Origin: Polyangium mundeleinium
Lineage (GTDB): Bacteria; Myxococcota_A; Polyangia; Polyangiales; Polyangiaceae
Length of the DNA stretch: 64,000 nt
Assembly: GCF_028369105.1 (NCBI RefSeq)
Contig: NZ_JAQNDO010000001.1
Span: 3,279,001 to 3,343,000, forward strand
Direction of reading: 5' to 3'
Part shown: positions 47,104 to 57,200 of the stretch, piece by piece
Numbering within the stretch: the stretch's first letter is position 1
Layout of the letters: each line of letters begins with the position of its first letter
Program-made: the position numbers and the translations under genes
The notes under the pieces: model-generated
Seen by the model: the letters and a program-made list of their open reading frames with translations, nothing else
The model's database searches: none
Told to the model about the DNA's origin: nothing

Positions 47104-48047
47104 GGTGCATCCCCGCTTTGATCCTGCATCCGCTCGCATTCGTCGAGCCATGCAGGCACGAACGACGGGTCCGGGACGGGGCGCACGAGGAGGCGGTAAT
47201 GCAGGATCTCCAGGAACGCGCGGGGCACAAAGGTCGAGAGCGACGAGAGGCCCTCCGCATGGCCGAGGCTTGCATACGTGTCGACGAACGTGGTCCGAAA
47301 GGGCGTGATTGCCTCGAACGAGCCCGTGCGGGCGTACGACATCGTCATGCACTGGCCGATGAAATGGCCGACGTCGCGCGCGGGGTGCGAGAGGCGAGCG
47401 TGGTCGAAGTCGATGACCGTGACCCGGCCGCGGGAGACGTGGATGTTCTTGGGCTGGAAATCCCCGTGGCAAAGGGTGCGCGGAGAGGCGCCGAGCGAAT
47501 GCAACGAGGAGACGACACGCTCCGCGATGCGGTCGATCCGAGGGGCGAAGCGCGGAAACCCCGTGCGCAGGGCGTGCGCGTGCCGGAGCGCCTCCCGGGC
47601 GTCTTGCGCGAGAGGGACGAGCGGCGCGGCCACGGGGGTCGCGTGCATTTTCGCGAGCCAGCGCGCCGCCTCGCGCACGTGATCGAGGGACGGAGTCGCG
47701 CGGTCGATCTCGTGGAAGAGGGCCTTGCCCGGCGCGCGTCCCTGGAGGAGGAGGCTGATTTCAGGCACGTACGCCACGGGCTCGGGGATGGTGAGCCACG
47801 GATCGGCGCCGAATCCGCTTTGCCAGAGCGCCTGCATGAAGGCGAAGATCCGGGCGCCGTCCTCGCGTCGATACCCTTTGCCGAGGAGGATTTTTCGCGT
47901 GCGCGCGCCCGTGTCCCCGTCGACGCAGACGAGCGCGTAGCAGGAAATCGGGCGATTCCGGGACGATCGGAGCGAATGAACGCGTGCCCGTCGCACGTCC
48001 ATGCCGAGCGCCGACAGCCTGTCGAGCACGATTTGCTCCGCATCCAT
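47100..48047 (-). CDS. Aminoglycoside-phosphotransferase-like kinase
   Basis: A 315-residue APH-fold kinase. The catalytic loop is CHGDFQPKN (193-201) and the metal-binding motif is VIDFDHARL (211-219). The N-lobe contains DGDTGARTRKILLGKGY and a conserved acidic helix. In this context, coupled to a GH57-like enzyme, the substrate is more likely a sugar or glycolipid than an antibiotic; maltokinase-like enzymes share this fold. GAGGAGGAG precedes the ATG. Confidence 0.85.
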   Translation of the reverse strand: MDAEQIVLDRLSALGMDVRRARVHSLRSSRNRPISCYALVCVDGDTGARTRKILLGKGYRREDGARIFAFMQALWQSGFGADPWLTIPEPVAYVPEISLLLQGRAPGKALFHEIDRATPSLDHVREAARWLAKMHATPVAAPLVPLAQDAREALRHAHALRTGFPRFAPRIDRIAERVVSSLHSLGASPRTLCHGDFQPKNIHVSRGRVTVIDFDHARLSHPARDVGHFIGQCMTMSYARTGSFEAITPFRTTFVDTYASLGHAEGLSSLSTFVPRAFLEILHYRLLVRPVPDPSFVPAWLDECERMQDQSGDAP

Positions 48048-48183
48048 GATTTCGCTCCTCCTCGCCGGGCCGAGCCGAACGTCGGCGACGCGCGAAACCT
48101 GGGATTGCACCGCTCGTCGGACAGCAGAGCCCGCTCCATCGCGGCGACCGGGCGGGACCGAGACTGAGGTCGGGGAGAGCCCG

Positions 48184-49137
48184 TCAGCGCGTCACGGGGA
48201 GTTCAGGGAGAGTCGCGCGTTTCTGATGCAATCGGAGCATGAAGAGCGCAAAGACGATCTCGACGAGCGTGATGGTCACGCCCCACGCGGTGGTCGACGC
48301 CGCGATGGCCGCGAGGCGCTCGCCCTTCGTCGGGAAGGAGGCGAAGGACTCGAACAACGTTGCCGCGAGGACGTCCCGCGTTCCAAACCCCTGTGGCGTG
48401 AGGGGCAAGGTGACGGCGACCATCAGGATGGGAATGAAGGCAAACGCACTCGCGGGGGGGATCTTCACGCCAAAAAACCAGAAGGGAATCCACGTGCCGA
48501 GGAAAAGCACGACGAGGTGCGGCAGGCGCGCGACGAGGGCCCACAGGTGCCCACGCACGCCCGCCTCGAAGAGGGGCGCGAGGACACGAATGGAGGCGAG
48601 CCTCGTCGGGCGGATCGCGAGGAGGGCGAGGTAGAGGAGGCCCGCGCCGAGGGGGATGGCGAGCCAAACGAGAGGTTTGTCCCCGAGCAGGATGGCGATA
48701 CACGAGAGGCCGAGGATCGAGCCCATCCAGGACGCATATACGAGCAGCGTGGCGCCGGCGACGCGCGCGAGGGGGACGCCGTGAATCCGGGAGAGGGCGA
48801 CGGTGAGGAAGGCCTGGCCGACGTGGTGGTTCAGGAGGGAAGGCAGGTACGAGGCGCCGCGGAGGATGAAAAAATCACGAAATGGAATGGGCGCGACGGA
48901 TTTGCGATAGACGAGCACGGTCGCCAGGCTGTCGGCAGCGCAAAGCGAGATCACGAAGACAGCGGCGAACGCGACAAACGAAGGCGCCGAGACACGCGCG
49001 AGGTGCTGCTGGAACGCCCGGAGATCGAGGCGGGCGAGGACGAACACGACGAGGGCGATCGAGACGACGAACGGCAGGACGGCGCGCACGAGGGATCGCG
49101 GGGGCTCGCCTTCGGGGCGGGGAGGCGCTTCGGCCAT
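48184..49137 (-). CDS. Lysylphosphatidylglycerol-synthase/AglD-type flippase-like membrane protein
   Basis: A 317-residue protein with about eight membrane helices. It shows the pattern of the UPF0104/LPG-synthase flippase family: an N-terminal VVFVLARLDLRAFQQHLARVS segment, then LRGASYLPSLLNHHVGQAFLTVALSR and the C-terminal LPLTPQGFGTRDVLAA motif. Such proteins are thought to move lipid-linked sugars or aminoacyl lipids across the membrane. It lies 136 bases upstream of the APH/GH57 pair on the same strand, which supports a glycolipid role for this island. Confidence 0.85.
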   Translation of the reverse strand: MAEAPPRPEGEPPRSLVRAVLPFVVSIALVVFVLARLDLRAFQQHLARVSAPSFVAFAAVFVISLCAADSLATVLVYRKSVAPIPFRDFFILRGASYLPSLLNHHVGQAFLTVALSRIHGVPLARVAGATLLVYASWMGSILGLSCIAILLGDKPLVWLAIPLGAGLLYLALLAIRPTRLASIRVLAPLFEAGVRGHLWALVARLPHLVVLFLGTWIPFWFFGVKIPPASAFAFIPILMVAVTLPLTPQGFGTRDVLAATLFESFASFPTKGERLAAIAASTTAWGVTITLVEIVFALFMLRLHQKRATLPELPVTR

Positions 49138-49177
49138 CGGCGCGAACGTACCAGATCCCGGCCGAGGCGAAGGTCGA

Positions 49178-51169
49178 TCAGCCGGCAGGTCGTATGGGCG
49201 TGGGCGCGGCGTGGCGAGCGGCCGTGCCGCGGCTGTCGGAGGGGAGCGGGAGCTCGACGGTGAACGTCGCGCCGTGGCCCGGGCCCGCGCTCTCGGCAGA
49301 CACGCGGCCGCCGTGGAGATCGGTGATGTGCTTGACGATGGAGAGGCCAAGGCCGAGGCCGCCGTGGCGCCGCGACGAAGAGGCGTCCTCCTGGCGGAAG
49401 CGCTCGAAGAGGTGCGGCAAGAACGCGGGCGCGATGCCCTGGCCGAAGTCGCGGACGACGATGACGGCGCGGCCCCGCTGCGGGCGCACCGTGACCTCGA
49501 CGCGGCCGCCCGAGGGCGAGAACTTGATGGCGTTCGAGAGGAGGTTCCAGAGGAGCTGCTCGATGCGGGCGCCGTCACCGAGGAGGGGTTCGCCGATCGG
49601 CGCGACGTGGATGTCGAGCGTGACGCCCTTCTGTTCGGCGGAGGGACGCACGGTCTCGGCCGCGGAGGCGACGACGGCGCCAAGATCAAAGGGCGCGACG
49701 TCGAGGTGGATCTTGCCGGTGACGATGCGGCTCACGTCGAGGAGATCGGAGACGAGCTGGGCGAGGGCGCGTGCGTTGCGCTCGATGACCTCGAGGCCGC
49801 GATCGAGTTTGTCGCCGCCGCGGGGCGAGCGCTTCAAGAACTGCGCCCAGCCGAGGACGGCGGTGAGGGGCGTGCGGAGCTCGTGCGAGAGCGTCGCGAC
49901 GAACTCGTCCTTGAGGCGGCTCGCGCGCTCGGCCTCGGCGCGGGCCGCGCGCTCGGCCTCCTCGATGTTGCGGTGGTCGGTGATGTCGAGCGTCAAGCCC
50001 GCGGCGCGCACGACGTGGCCACGCTCGTCGCGGTGGACCTGGCCGAGGATGGCGATCCAGCGGTTCCCGGGAGCGGCGTGGGCGACGCGGAGCTCCAGGC
50101 GGAAGTGCTCGGCGCCGCTCGCGAGCATGCGGTCGGACTCGTCCAGGATGCGCTCGCGATCCTCAGGGTGGATGGCCTCGATCCATCGTTCGATCGTCGG
50201 GACGTACCTCGGATCGACGCCGTAGAGCTCGAAGTTGCGCTCGGACCAGACGAGGTGGTCCGTCACCGCGTCCCAGGCCCACGAGCCCGCGCGGGCCGCG
50301 TCGAGTGCGAGCCGGAGGCGGGCGTCGCTCTCGCGCAGGGCCTGTTCGGCGCGGCGGAGGCGCGAGAGATCGATGACGTAAAACATGCCGGTGAGGTCGC
50401 GCCCTTCGCGGCCGAGGAGGACGGCGCCGCCGATCAAGGCCGGGGCACGGCTGCCGTCTTTCCGGAAGAACTCCTTCTCGTAGGGCGCGCAAGACCCCGT
50501 CGTGCGGAGCTGCCGGCCGGCACGCTCGTCGGCGGTGCGGTGTTCGCGGGGCGTGAGCTCGCGCCACGAGAGCTTGCCTTGGCGCGCGGCGAATTCGTGG
50601 GAGCTCAAACCAAGAAGGTCGAGGAAGGTGTCGTTCGCCTCGACGATCGCGTCGCCGCGGAAGGAGGCGACGCCGAGGGTGCGGGAGGCGAGGAGGGTGC
50701 GGAAGTGCTGGGCGTTCGTGGCGCTCGCCTGCGCGCGCTCGGCGAGGATGCGCTCGGCCTCGCGGCTGCGCTCGACCTCGCGGTGCATGCGGCCGCTCAC
50801 GGCGCTGATGGCGACGCCGATGAAGCAGAAGAGGAGGAGCCGTACGAGGTCTGCGGGGGTCGTGAGCGCGAGCGCGTGGACGGGTTCGAGGAAGAAGAAG
50901 GTGCCCGCGCCGAGCGCGAGGAGCGTGGCGAGCAGGCCCAGCCAGAACCCTCCCGCCGCGGCGCAGATGGTCACCGGCAGGACGAAGACGAGCATGGGCG
51001 AGGACGCGCCGAGGAAGGGCTCCAGGCTCTCGCGCAGCACGACCGTGCCGCCCACCGTGCCGAGCACCAGGAAGAGGCCGGCAGGGGACGATGTCCAGTG
51101 CTGCCGGCCTCTCCATTCTCCCGGGACGAGGTCGAGACGAGACGCCATCAGGCCCGGTCCATAAAACAT
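49178..51169 (-). CDS. Membrane PAS sensor histidine kinase
   Basis: A 663-residue kinase. A DUF4118-like four-helix membrane module (about 28-125) is followed by two PAS domains (about 150-275 and 285-400). HisKA holds the phosphoacceptor in FVATLSHELRTPL (near 430), and the HATPase domain has LLWNLLSNAIKFSPSGG and HGGLGLGLSIVKHI. No receiver domain is attached and no response regulator lies alongside. The first ATG (51167-51169) was used; a second ATG seven codons on has a better ribosome site (GGACCGGG). It lies 80 bases after the hybrid kinase gene and could belong to the same transcript. Confidence 0.9.
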   Translation of the reverse strand: MFYGPGLMASRLDLVPGEWRGRQHWTSSPAGLFLVLGTVGGTVVLRESLEPFLGASSPMLVFVLPVTICAAAGGFWLGLLATLLALGAGTFFFLEPVHALALTTPADLVRLLLFCFIGVAISAVSGRMHREVERSREAERILAERAQASATNAQHFRTLLASRTLGVASFRGDAIVEANDTFLDLLGLSSHEFAARQGKLSWRELTPREHRTADERAGRQLRTTGSCAPYEKEFFRKDGSRAPALIGGAVLLGREGRDLTGMFYVIDLSRLRRAEQALRESDARLRLALDAARAGSWAWDAVTDHLVWSERNFELYGVDPRYVPTIERWIEAIHPEDRERILDESDRMLASGAEHFRLELRVAHAAPGNRWIAILGQVHRDERGHVVRAAGLTLDITDHRNIEEAERAARAEAERASRLKDEFVATLSHELRTPLTAVLGWAQFLKRSPRGGDKLDRGLEVIERNARALAQLVSDLLDVSRIVTGKIHLDVAPFDLGAVVASAAETVRPSAEQKGVTLDIHVAPIGEPLLGDGARIEQLLWNLLSNAIKFSPSGGRVEVTVRPQRGRAVIVVRDFGQGIAPAFLPHLFERFRQEDASSSRRHGGLGLGLSIVKHITDLHGGRVSAESAGPGHGATFTVELPLPSDSRGTAARHAAPTPIRPAG

Positions 51170-51249
51170 GCCCGGGGTCGGCGGGAGCCTGCGGACGAGG
51201 AGCGACGCAGGGGCGAGCCTCGGTCGAGGCGCCCGATCGTGTCGTGGTT

Positions 51250-54200
51250 CTAGCCCACCTTCCTCGGGGGCATGCTCCCCGAGGCGAGCGCGAAGACGAG
51301 CGCGCGAAATGCTTCGGACTCGAACGGTTTGTAGAGGAGCCGATCGCCGACGTCACCGACGAACGAGCGGACCTCGTCCGTGCAGGCGCCTCCCGTCAAG
51401 AAGCCGACGCGCCGATCGAGCGCGGGATCAAGCGCGAGCAGGGAGGTGTAGAGCGCGACGCCGCTCGTGCCCGGCATCATGAGGTCGCAGAGGACGACGT
51501 CGAAGCGCTCGCCGCCGCGGACGAGCTCGAGCGCCTCCTCGGAGCCGGAGGCGCAGACGAGATCCATGTCGCGGCCGAGCACACGGCGGACGGCGGCGCA
51601 GACGTACGGTTCGTCGTCGACGAAGAGGACACGGGGGCGGTCGCCGCGCCCCGCGGGGCGGAGGCCTTCACGCGGGTGCGTCGCAGGCTCGGCGGCCTGG
51701 AGGATCACGCGGAAGGTCGAGCCTGTGCCGGGCGTGCTCTCGACGGAGAGCTCGCCGCCGAGGGCGGTGACGATGCTATGACAAACCGAGAGGCCGAGGC
51801 CCATGCCCTCGCCGACGGGCTTCGTCGTGAAGAACGGATCGAAGATGCGCGAGACGAGCTCGAGCGGGATGCCGACGCCGTTGTCCACGATCTCGATGAC
51901 GACGCGGCGGTCGAGCGATCGGGTGATGAGGCGGATCTCGTTCTCCGACTCGGGGCGATCGGGCATGGCCTGCGCAGCGTTGGCGAGGAGGTTGACGAAG
52001 ACCTGGCCGAGCCGCGGTTCGTTGCCGAGGACCGCGGGCACGTCGCCGTACGCGCGCGTGACGCGGGTGCGGTGGCGCAGGGCGTGGTGGGTCATGCGGA
52101 TGGCCTTGTCGAGGACGCCGTGCACGTCGATGGGTCCGCGTTCGGCGGGCTCGCCGTCGGCGCGGGAGAAGGTGCCCATGTCGCGCACGATGGCGCGCAT
52201 GCGGCGCGCGCCTTCGAGGGCCTCGTCGAGGGCCTGCGTGGCGGCCTCGTACGTGGCGGCGTCGGGAGGGAGCGCGCGCAGGGCGCCCGCGACGAACTCC
52301 AGGTTCGCGAGGACGAACGAGAGGGGGTTATTGATCTCGTGGGCGACGCCAGCCGCCATCGTGCCGAGGGAGGCGAGGCGATCGGCGAGGAGCAGGCGCG
52401 CCTCGGCGTGCCTGCGCTCGGTGACGTCGCGGCAGAAGGCGACGACGGCGCGCGTCTCGTCGCCGTCGCGGAGGGGGAAGAGGATGGTGTCGAAGACGAG
52501 GCGCGCGCGAGAGCTGCTCCAGGCGCTGCCGTAGACATCGAGGTTCACGTCCTGCCCGTGCATCTCGACGATCTCGCCCGCGTAGGCGCGCGCGAAGCAC
52601 ACATCCATGCCGGTCTCGACGTGAAGGGGATCGGTGAGCGCGTTGAACTGGCCGACGCCGAAGGTCGTGCTGGCGAGGCCGAGCTGCCTGCGGTGCGCCT
52701 CGTTCATCCGCATGGAGAGGCCGTCGGGGCCGAAGATCTGGATGCCCACGGGCGCGTTTTCGAAGACGGCCTGTGCGAGCCGCTCGCTCTCGTGCAGCGC
52801 GCGCTCGACGCGGCGCCGCTCGGTGATGTCGGTGGAGACGCCGATCGCACCGATGACCTCCCCCGAGGGGTCGCGGAGGGGCCAGGAGGCGTGTTCGAAC
52901 CAGACACCGCCCACCGGGATCTCGCCCTTGTAGGTCCGGCCCGCGAGCGGCTCGTCCACCTGCTGCAAACCCCCAGGGTCGCTGGGAAGATTGAAGACGG
53001 AGGTGCCGACGAGCTCACCCGGCCGGAAGCCCAGGTGCGCGAGGCCTTTGCCCTCGGCGAACGTGATGGTGCCGTCGCGCTCGACCGCCCACAGGACCAC
53101 GGGGGCGTGGTCGAGCAGGGCGCGGAGGCGTGCCTCGTTTTCGCGGAGGAGCGCCTCGGAGTGGCGCAGATCCGTCACGTCGCGGCTCAGGATCAGCGCC
53201 TCGCCGCGGGGCAGGGCGGCGATGCGGATTTCACGAAACATGGGGGCGCCGTCGATTCCCCGTGTCTCGTAGTCGAGGGAGGCGATGTCGGTCGTCCCGC
53301 GGACCTTCGTGATGGCGTCGAGGACCTCCGGCGCCCGCAGCGGCTGCAGGATCTCGGCGAGGTTCTTGCCGACGAGCGCAGGGAGCGACTCGACGCTGCG
53401 CCGACGCTGGAGCCTGCCGAAATGGGCTTCGAGGACGGTGCCGTCCTCGGTGACGCGGAAGATGTTGTCGGGGAACGCGGCGAGCAGGGTGTGCAGTTCG
53501 TCGTTCGCCTGCGCGAGGGCCCGCTCGACCTCGCGGATCTCACTGAGGTCGGTCGAGACCGCGAACGTGCGGAGGAGCTTGCCCGCGGCGTCGCGCTCGA
53601 CGAGCACGGTCATCACGACCTCGAGGAGGCTGCCGTCCTTGCGCACGAACTCGTACCGGCTGTTGCGGCCGACGCCGCGCCGGAAGAGCTCGGGGATCCG
53701 CGCGAGGGCATGCGCGCGGGAGGCCTCGGTCATGAAGTCGACGGAGCGGCGGCCGAGGACCTCGGCGCGATCGTAGCCGAGCGCGTCGAGCCAGCCGTCG
53801 CTGACGCTGACGAGGCGGCCTTCGGCGTCGATCGAGTGCAGGATGATGGGCGCGTGCTCGTAGAGGTGCTCGTGCCGTCGCTCGACGTCGCGTTTCTCGT
53901 CGAGGATGCGTTCGGTCGTCTGGATGCGGCGGTGGATCGCGGCGAGGCGTGGGCCGAGGCGCGGCGTGTCGTGCGGCAGGACGAAGAGCTCGTCGGCGCC
54001 CGCATCGACGAGCGCGCGGAGGTGCGCGTCCACGTCACGTTCGGTCGCCGCTGCGAGGGCAGCGGTGCCTTCACGCGCGCGCGCCGCGCGGCAAGCGTCG
54101 AGGGCGACGGAGGGATCGTCGTCTTCGAGATCGAGGACGACGCGGAGGGACGGCTCGCCGATGTCTGCGGGGGCCTCGTTCGAGAGCAGAGCGAAACCGG

Positions 54201-54279
54201 CGGCGCGGAGCTCGGCTTCGAGCGAGATGCGCGCGGGAGAGCTCCGTCCGAGGATCGAGGCGGTGAGGCGGCTGGGCAA
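51250..54279 (-). CDS. Hybrid histidine kinase: pseudo-receiver, four PAS, HisKA, HATPase, receiver
   Basis: A 1009-residue soluble kinase. Residues 1-115 look like a receiver fold, but the usual acidic pair is replaced (SILGRSSPARISLEAELRAAGF), so it is probably not phosphorylated normally. Four PAS domains start near 146, 265, 390 and 505. HisKA carries GVAHEINNPLSF (near 645), HATPase carries LLANAAQAM and GLGLSVCHSIV, and a C-terminal receiver has FVDDEPYV, VVLCDLMMPG and the LYKPF lysine. The best start is a TTG (54277-54279), eight bases after the DUF4132 stop, because the receiver-like strand begins there; no strong ribosome site is visible, so the start is uncertain. Confidence 0.88.
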   Translation of the reverse strand: MPSRLTASILGRSSPARISLEAELRAAGFALLSNEAPADIGEPSLRVVLDLEDDDPSVALDACRAARAREGTAALAAATERDVDAHLRALVDAGADELFVLPHDTPRLGPRLAAIHRRIQTTERILDEKRDVERRHEHLYEHAPIILHSIDAEGRLVSVSDGWLDALGYDRAEVLGRRSVDFMTEASRAHALARIPELFRRGVGRNSRYEFVRKDGSLLEVVMTVLVERDAAGKLLRTFAVSTDLSEIREVERALAQANDELHTLLAAFPDNIFRVTEDGTVLEAHFGRLQRRRSVESLPALVGKNLAEILQPLRAPEVLDAITKVRGTTDIASLDYETRGIDGAPMFREIRIAALPRGEALILSRDVTDLRHSEALLRENEARLRALLDHAPVVLWAVERDGTITFAEGKGLAHLGFRPGELVGTSVFNLPSDPGGLQQVDEPLAGRTYKGEIPVGGVWFEHASWPLRDPSGEVIGAIGVSTDITERRRVERALHESERLAQAVFENAPVGIQIFGPDGLSMRMNEAHRRQLGLASTTFGVGQFNALTDPLHVETGMDVCFARAYAGEIVEMHGQDVNLDVYGSAWSSSRARLVFDTILFPLRDGDETRAVVAFCRDVTERRHAEARLLLADRLASLGTMAAGVAHEINNPLSFVLANLEFVAGALRALPPDAATYEAATQALDEALEGARRMRAIVRDMGTFSRADGEPAERGPIDVHGVLDKAIRMTHHALRHRTRVTRAYGDVPAVLGNEPRLGQVFVNLLANAAQAMPDRPESENEIRLITRSLDRRVVIEIVDNGVGIPLELVSRIFDPFFTTKPVGEGMGLGLSVCHSIVTALGGELSVESTPGTGSTFRVILQAAEPATHPREGLRPAGRGDRPRVLFVDDEPYVCAAVRRVLGRDMDLVCASGSEEALELVRGGERFDVVLCDLMMPGTSGVALYTSLLALDPALDRRVGFLTGGACTDEVRSFVGDVGDRLLYKPFESEAFRALVFALASGSMPPRKVG

Positions 54280-54287
54280 GACCGAAA

Positions 54288-57200
54288 CTATCTCGCGCGT
54301 GGCGCGGCGCGCGCAAGGGCGCGGTCGATGCTGGCCCGCGCCTCACAAACGAGAGGCCTGGGGACGGAGGAGAACGCGAGTGCGACGCCGTTCGGATCGC
54401 AAAAACCAAAGGCACCAGAGTACGCAGCGTCGCGCGGCCAGGGCGGACGGCCGGCATCGAACCAGGCCGTGACGTTTTGGTCGGACGGTTGATGTACAAA
54501 CGTTCGCGTGGCGAGCCCCGGCCCGGTGCAAAAGCCCTCGTCCGTGAGCGCGCGTCGGAGGGCGGCCGCGTCGACGAGGCGACGCGCGAGGACGTTGCTT
54601 TCGGTGCTGTCGAGCTCGTCGTCGGGGACGCCGCGCAGATCACGGAAGAGCTGGGGGAGCGCCTGTTTGAGGCTGAGCTCGTCGAGCAGTGCGCGCCACG
54701 CGGCCGCATCGGGCAAGCGGGCCGGGTGGACGATCTCGACGTCGGTCCAGCCGATCCAGCGCGCGTCATAGTCGAGCGGGACAACGCCGAGGCCACGCGC
54801 GCGCTCCCAGGACCAGAGGAGCGCGAGATCACGGGGAGGCCCGGGATCACGGGGGCGCGTGGTGATGACGAGGTGCGAGAGGAGCGAGGCGTGGAGGGGA
54901 TCGTCGAGGAGCCACGCGAGCTCGTCTGCGCGTAGGGGCGTGGCGCTGATCATGCGGTCTTCGAGGAGCCGTGCGGCTTCGTGCCTGCGGGCGCGTTCGG
55001 CGCGGCGGCCGCGGACGAGCGCGCGGTAGCGTTCGTCTTTGCGTACGGCCGAAGGGACGCGGCGGAGCGGGGACGAGGCGCCTTCGGGGGTGACGGCAAG
55101 CTCGCCGCGGGGGCCGACCGAGACGATGTGGCCGGCGATCACGGGGGAGCGCGGCAGCGCAGGATCACGCGCGGGGACGAGCGCGGGATTACGGGAGGTT
55201 CGTCGTGGGAAGAGGGCGGTGAGCGGGCGCGCGGGATCGAGGTCGGGGAAGGGGAGATCGCGAGGGACGAGGGGCGGCGTAGGATCGACGTGGGTCGGTA
55301 CAGGTGCCGGGGCCTCGACGAGGAGGCGCGGGGAGACGCCGACGTCGCGGGCGAACGCTTCGGCGAGATCACGCGGGGCGCAGAGGAGGACGACGTCGCG
55401 GAGGGAGGGTTCGTCCGCGGTGGGGACGCGGAGCAGATTTGTCGTGGTGAGGCGCGCGAGCGAGGAAGAGACGCCCCGCAAGGCGAGGGGCGAGGGCGAG
55501 AGGCGGCCGGCGCCGGCGCGCGCGAGGGGCGTTGCGTCGGCGATCCGCGCGAAGGTGAGGTGATGGGTGCCGGCCTCGCGCGCGTCGAGTGTCGAGAGGG
55601 ACCACGCGAGAAGGACAAACCGTGCGTCGCGTGGATCGGAGAGGCCAGGGAGCGTGGGCGCGGGCCAGCGCTCGGGGCGGAGGGCGCCAGGATCGGCGAG
55701 GGAAGTTCGTGCGACCGCGACGCCGCGGAGGAGCGCGGCAGGATCGGGGTGTGCGAGGTGGAGGGTTGGATCCGCGGCGGCGACGGCGCTCGGGGTGACG
55801 AGGCGAGGGTCGAGGCGTTGCGCGAGGGCTTCGGCGAGGGAGAGCGTGTCCTCGGCGAGATCGGGGGAGGTGCGCTCGTCCTGCGCGAGGCCGAGGAGGC
55901 GGAGCGCCCAGACGAAGGCGAGCGCGGGTGCGGCGGCGACCGCAGCGGACGCGGCATCCTCGGCGGACGCGGCGAGCGCGGCGAGGGTCGCGGTGACGAG
56001 CGGTGTGGGCAGCCATCGCGCGAGGGAACGGACGCGGCGCGTGCGTGAGCCGGAGCGTGGAGGTGGGTCCGTCTCGGCCGGCGCGAGGCGGGCGCCTGCG
56101 CCTCGATCGAGCGCCTCGGAGAGCACGCGGGAAGGATCGACGTGGCGTGAGGCGGCATCGAGATCGGCGAGGAGCGCGGCGAGCAGCGGGCGCGACGGGG
56201 GGTTGTCGAAGGCGTCCGCGAGTGCAGGACCGATCTCGTTCGCGTGAACAAAGAGGTTCGTCGGGGCGACGTCGGCGAGGTGGAGAAGGGCTCGAACGCA
56301 AATGTCCTCGGCAGATGGGTCGTTCTCGCGCGCGAGCGCGCCGAGCAGGCTCCGCGTGACGTCGAGGAGGAGGGAGGTGTCGTCGCTCGGGCTCGCAGGA
56401 ACGAGCAGGTCGAGCAGGGCGGCGAGGCGTGCCGCGTCGAGAGCGCCCCGCGTGGTGCGGAGCGCGGCAGCGAGGTCGTTGCGCACGCGGAAGCCGTGGT
56501 CGCCCGACGCATGCGAGTGTGCCCAGAGCGCCTGGAGTCGCGCGCGTACGAGCGAGGCCTCGCCCGCGGGTGCCCACGTGCCTACGAGGCCAAAACAACC
56601 GAGGAAGGCCGCGTCGATCCGGGACGCGGCCGCGGCGGGATCCTCCGAGGCCTGCGCCGCGTTCGTCAGGGCCGCCATCGTTCCCGGAGGTACGTCGCGG
56701 CCGGCTTCGAGCAGACGCCGCAAGACGTCGAGGCGCAGCGACAAGCCCGCGTCGGACCCTGCGTGTTCGGCCGCGACGTCCACGATCTCGCCGGGCAGGA
56801 TCGTTCCGTGGCGTGGCGAGGTCACCACAGCGACGAGGAGCGCCGCGGAGACGGGCGCGCGTCGCGCAAGTCGAGCGAGGCGGCGGAGCGCGCGCGACGC
56901 GTGTTCCTCGTCGCCGAGCGCGAGGAAGGTCCGCGCGGCTTCGAGCCACATCGAGGCCGCGGCATCGGGGCCGATCTCCTCGAAGAGCGCTTCGAGCGCC
57001 TGGAACGTCTGCTCCGCGCGGCGAGGGCGCGCCTCGACGAGCGCGGTGGCGCGGAGGAACACCCGGCTCGCGCGGCGCACGCGTTCGTGATGGGAATCGT
57101 CCTCGGGGCGCTCGCCGTGAAGGCGAAGCGGGAAGGGGACTTCCTGGCGAGGCTCGATCCGCAGGAGAAGGACATCCTCGGCGAAGGAACCTTCGTGCTG

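Noticed and set aside
47100..48047. Antibiotic-resistance aminoglycoside phosphotransferase
   Set aside because: Only the general APH fold motifs are present, and coupling to a GH57-like enzyme favours a sugar or glycolipid substrate.
40434..49137. Secondary-metabolite (NRPS/PKS-like) cluster because of the adenylate-forming domain
   Set aside because: There are no carrier, condensation or ketosynthase domains. The CapK-type domain and its neighbours fit glycan or glycolipid metabolism better.
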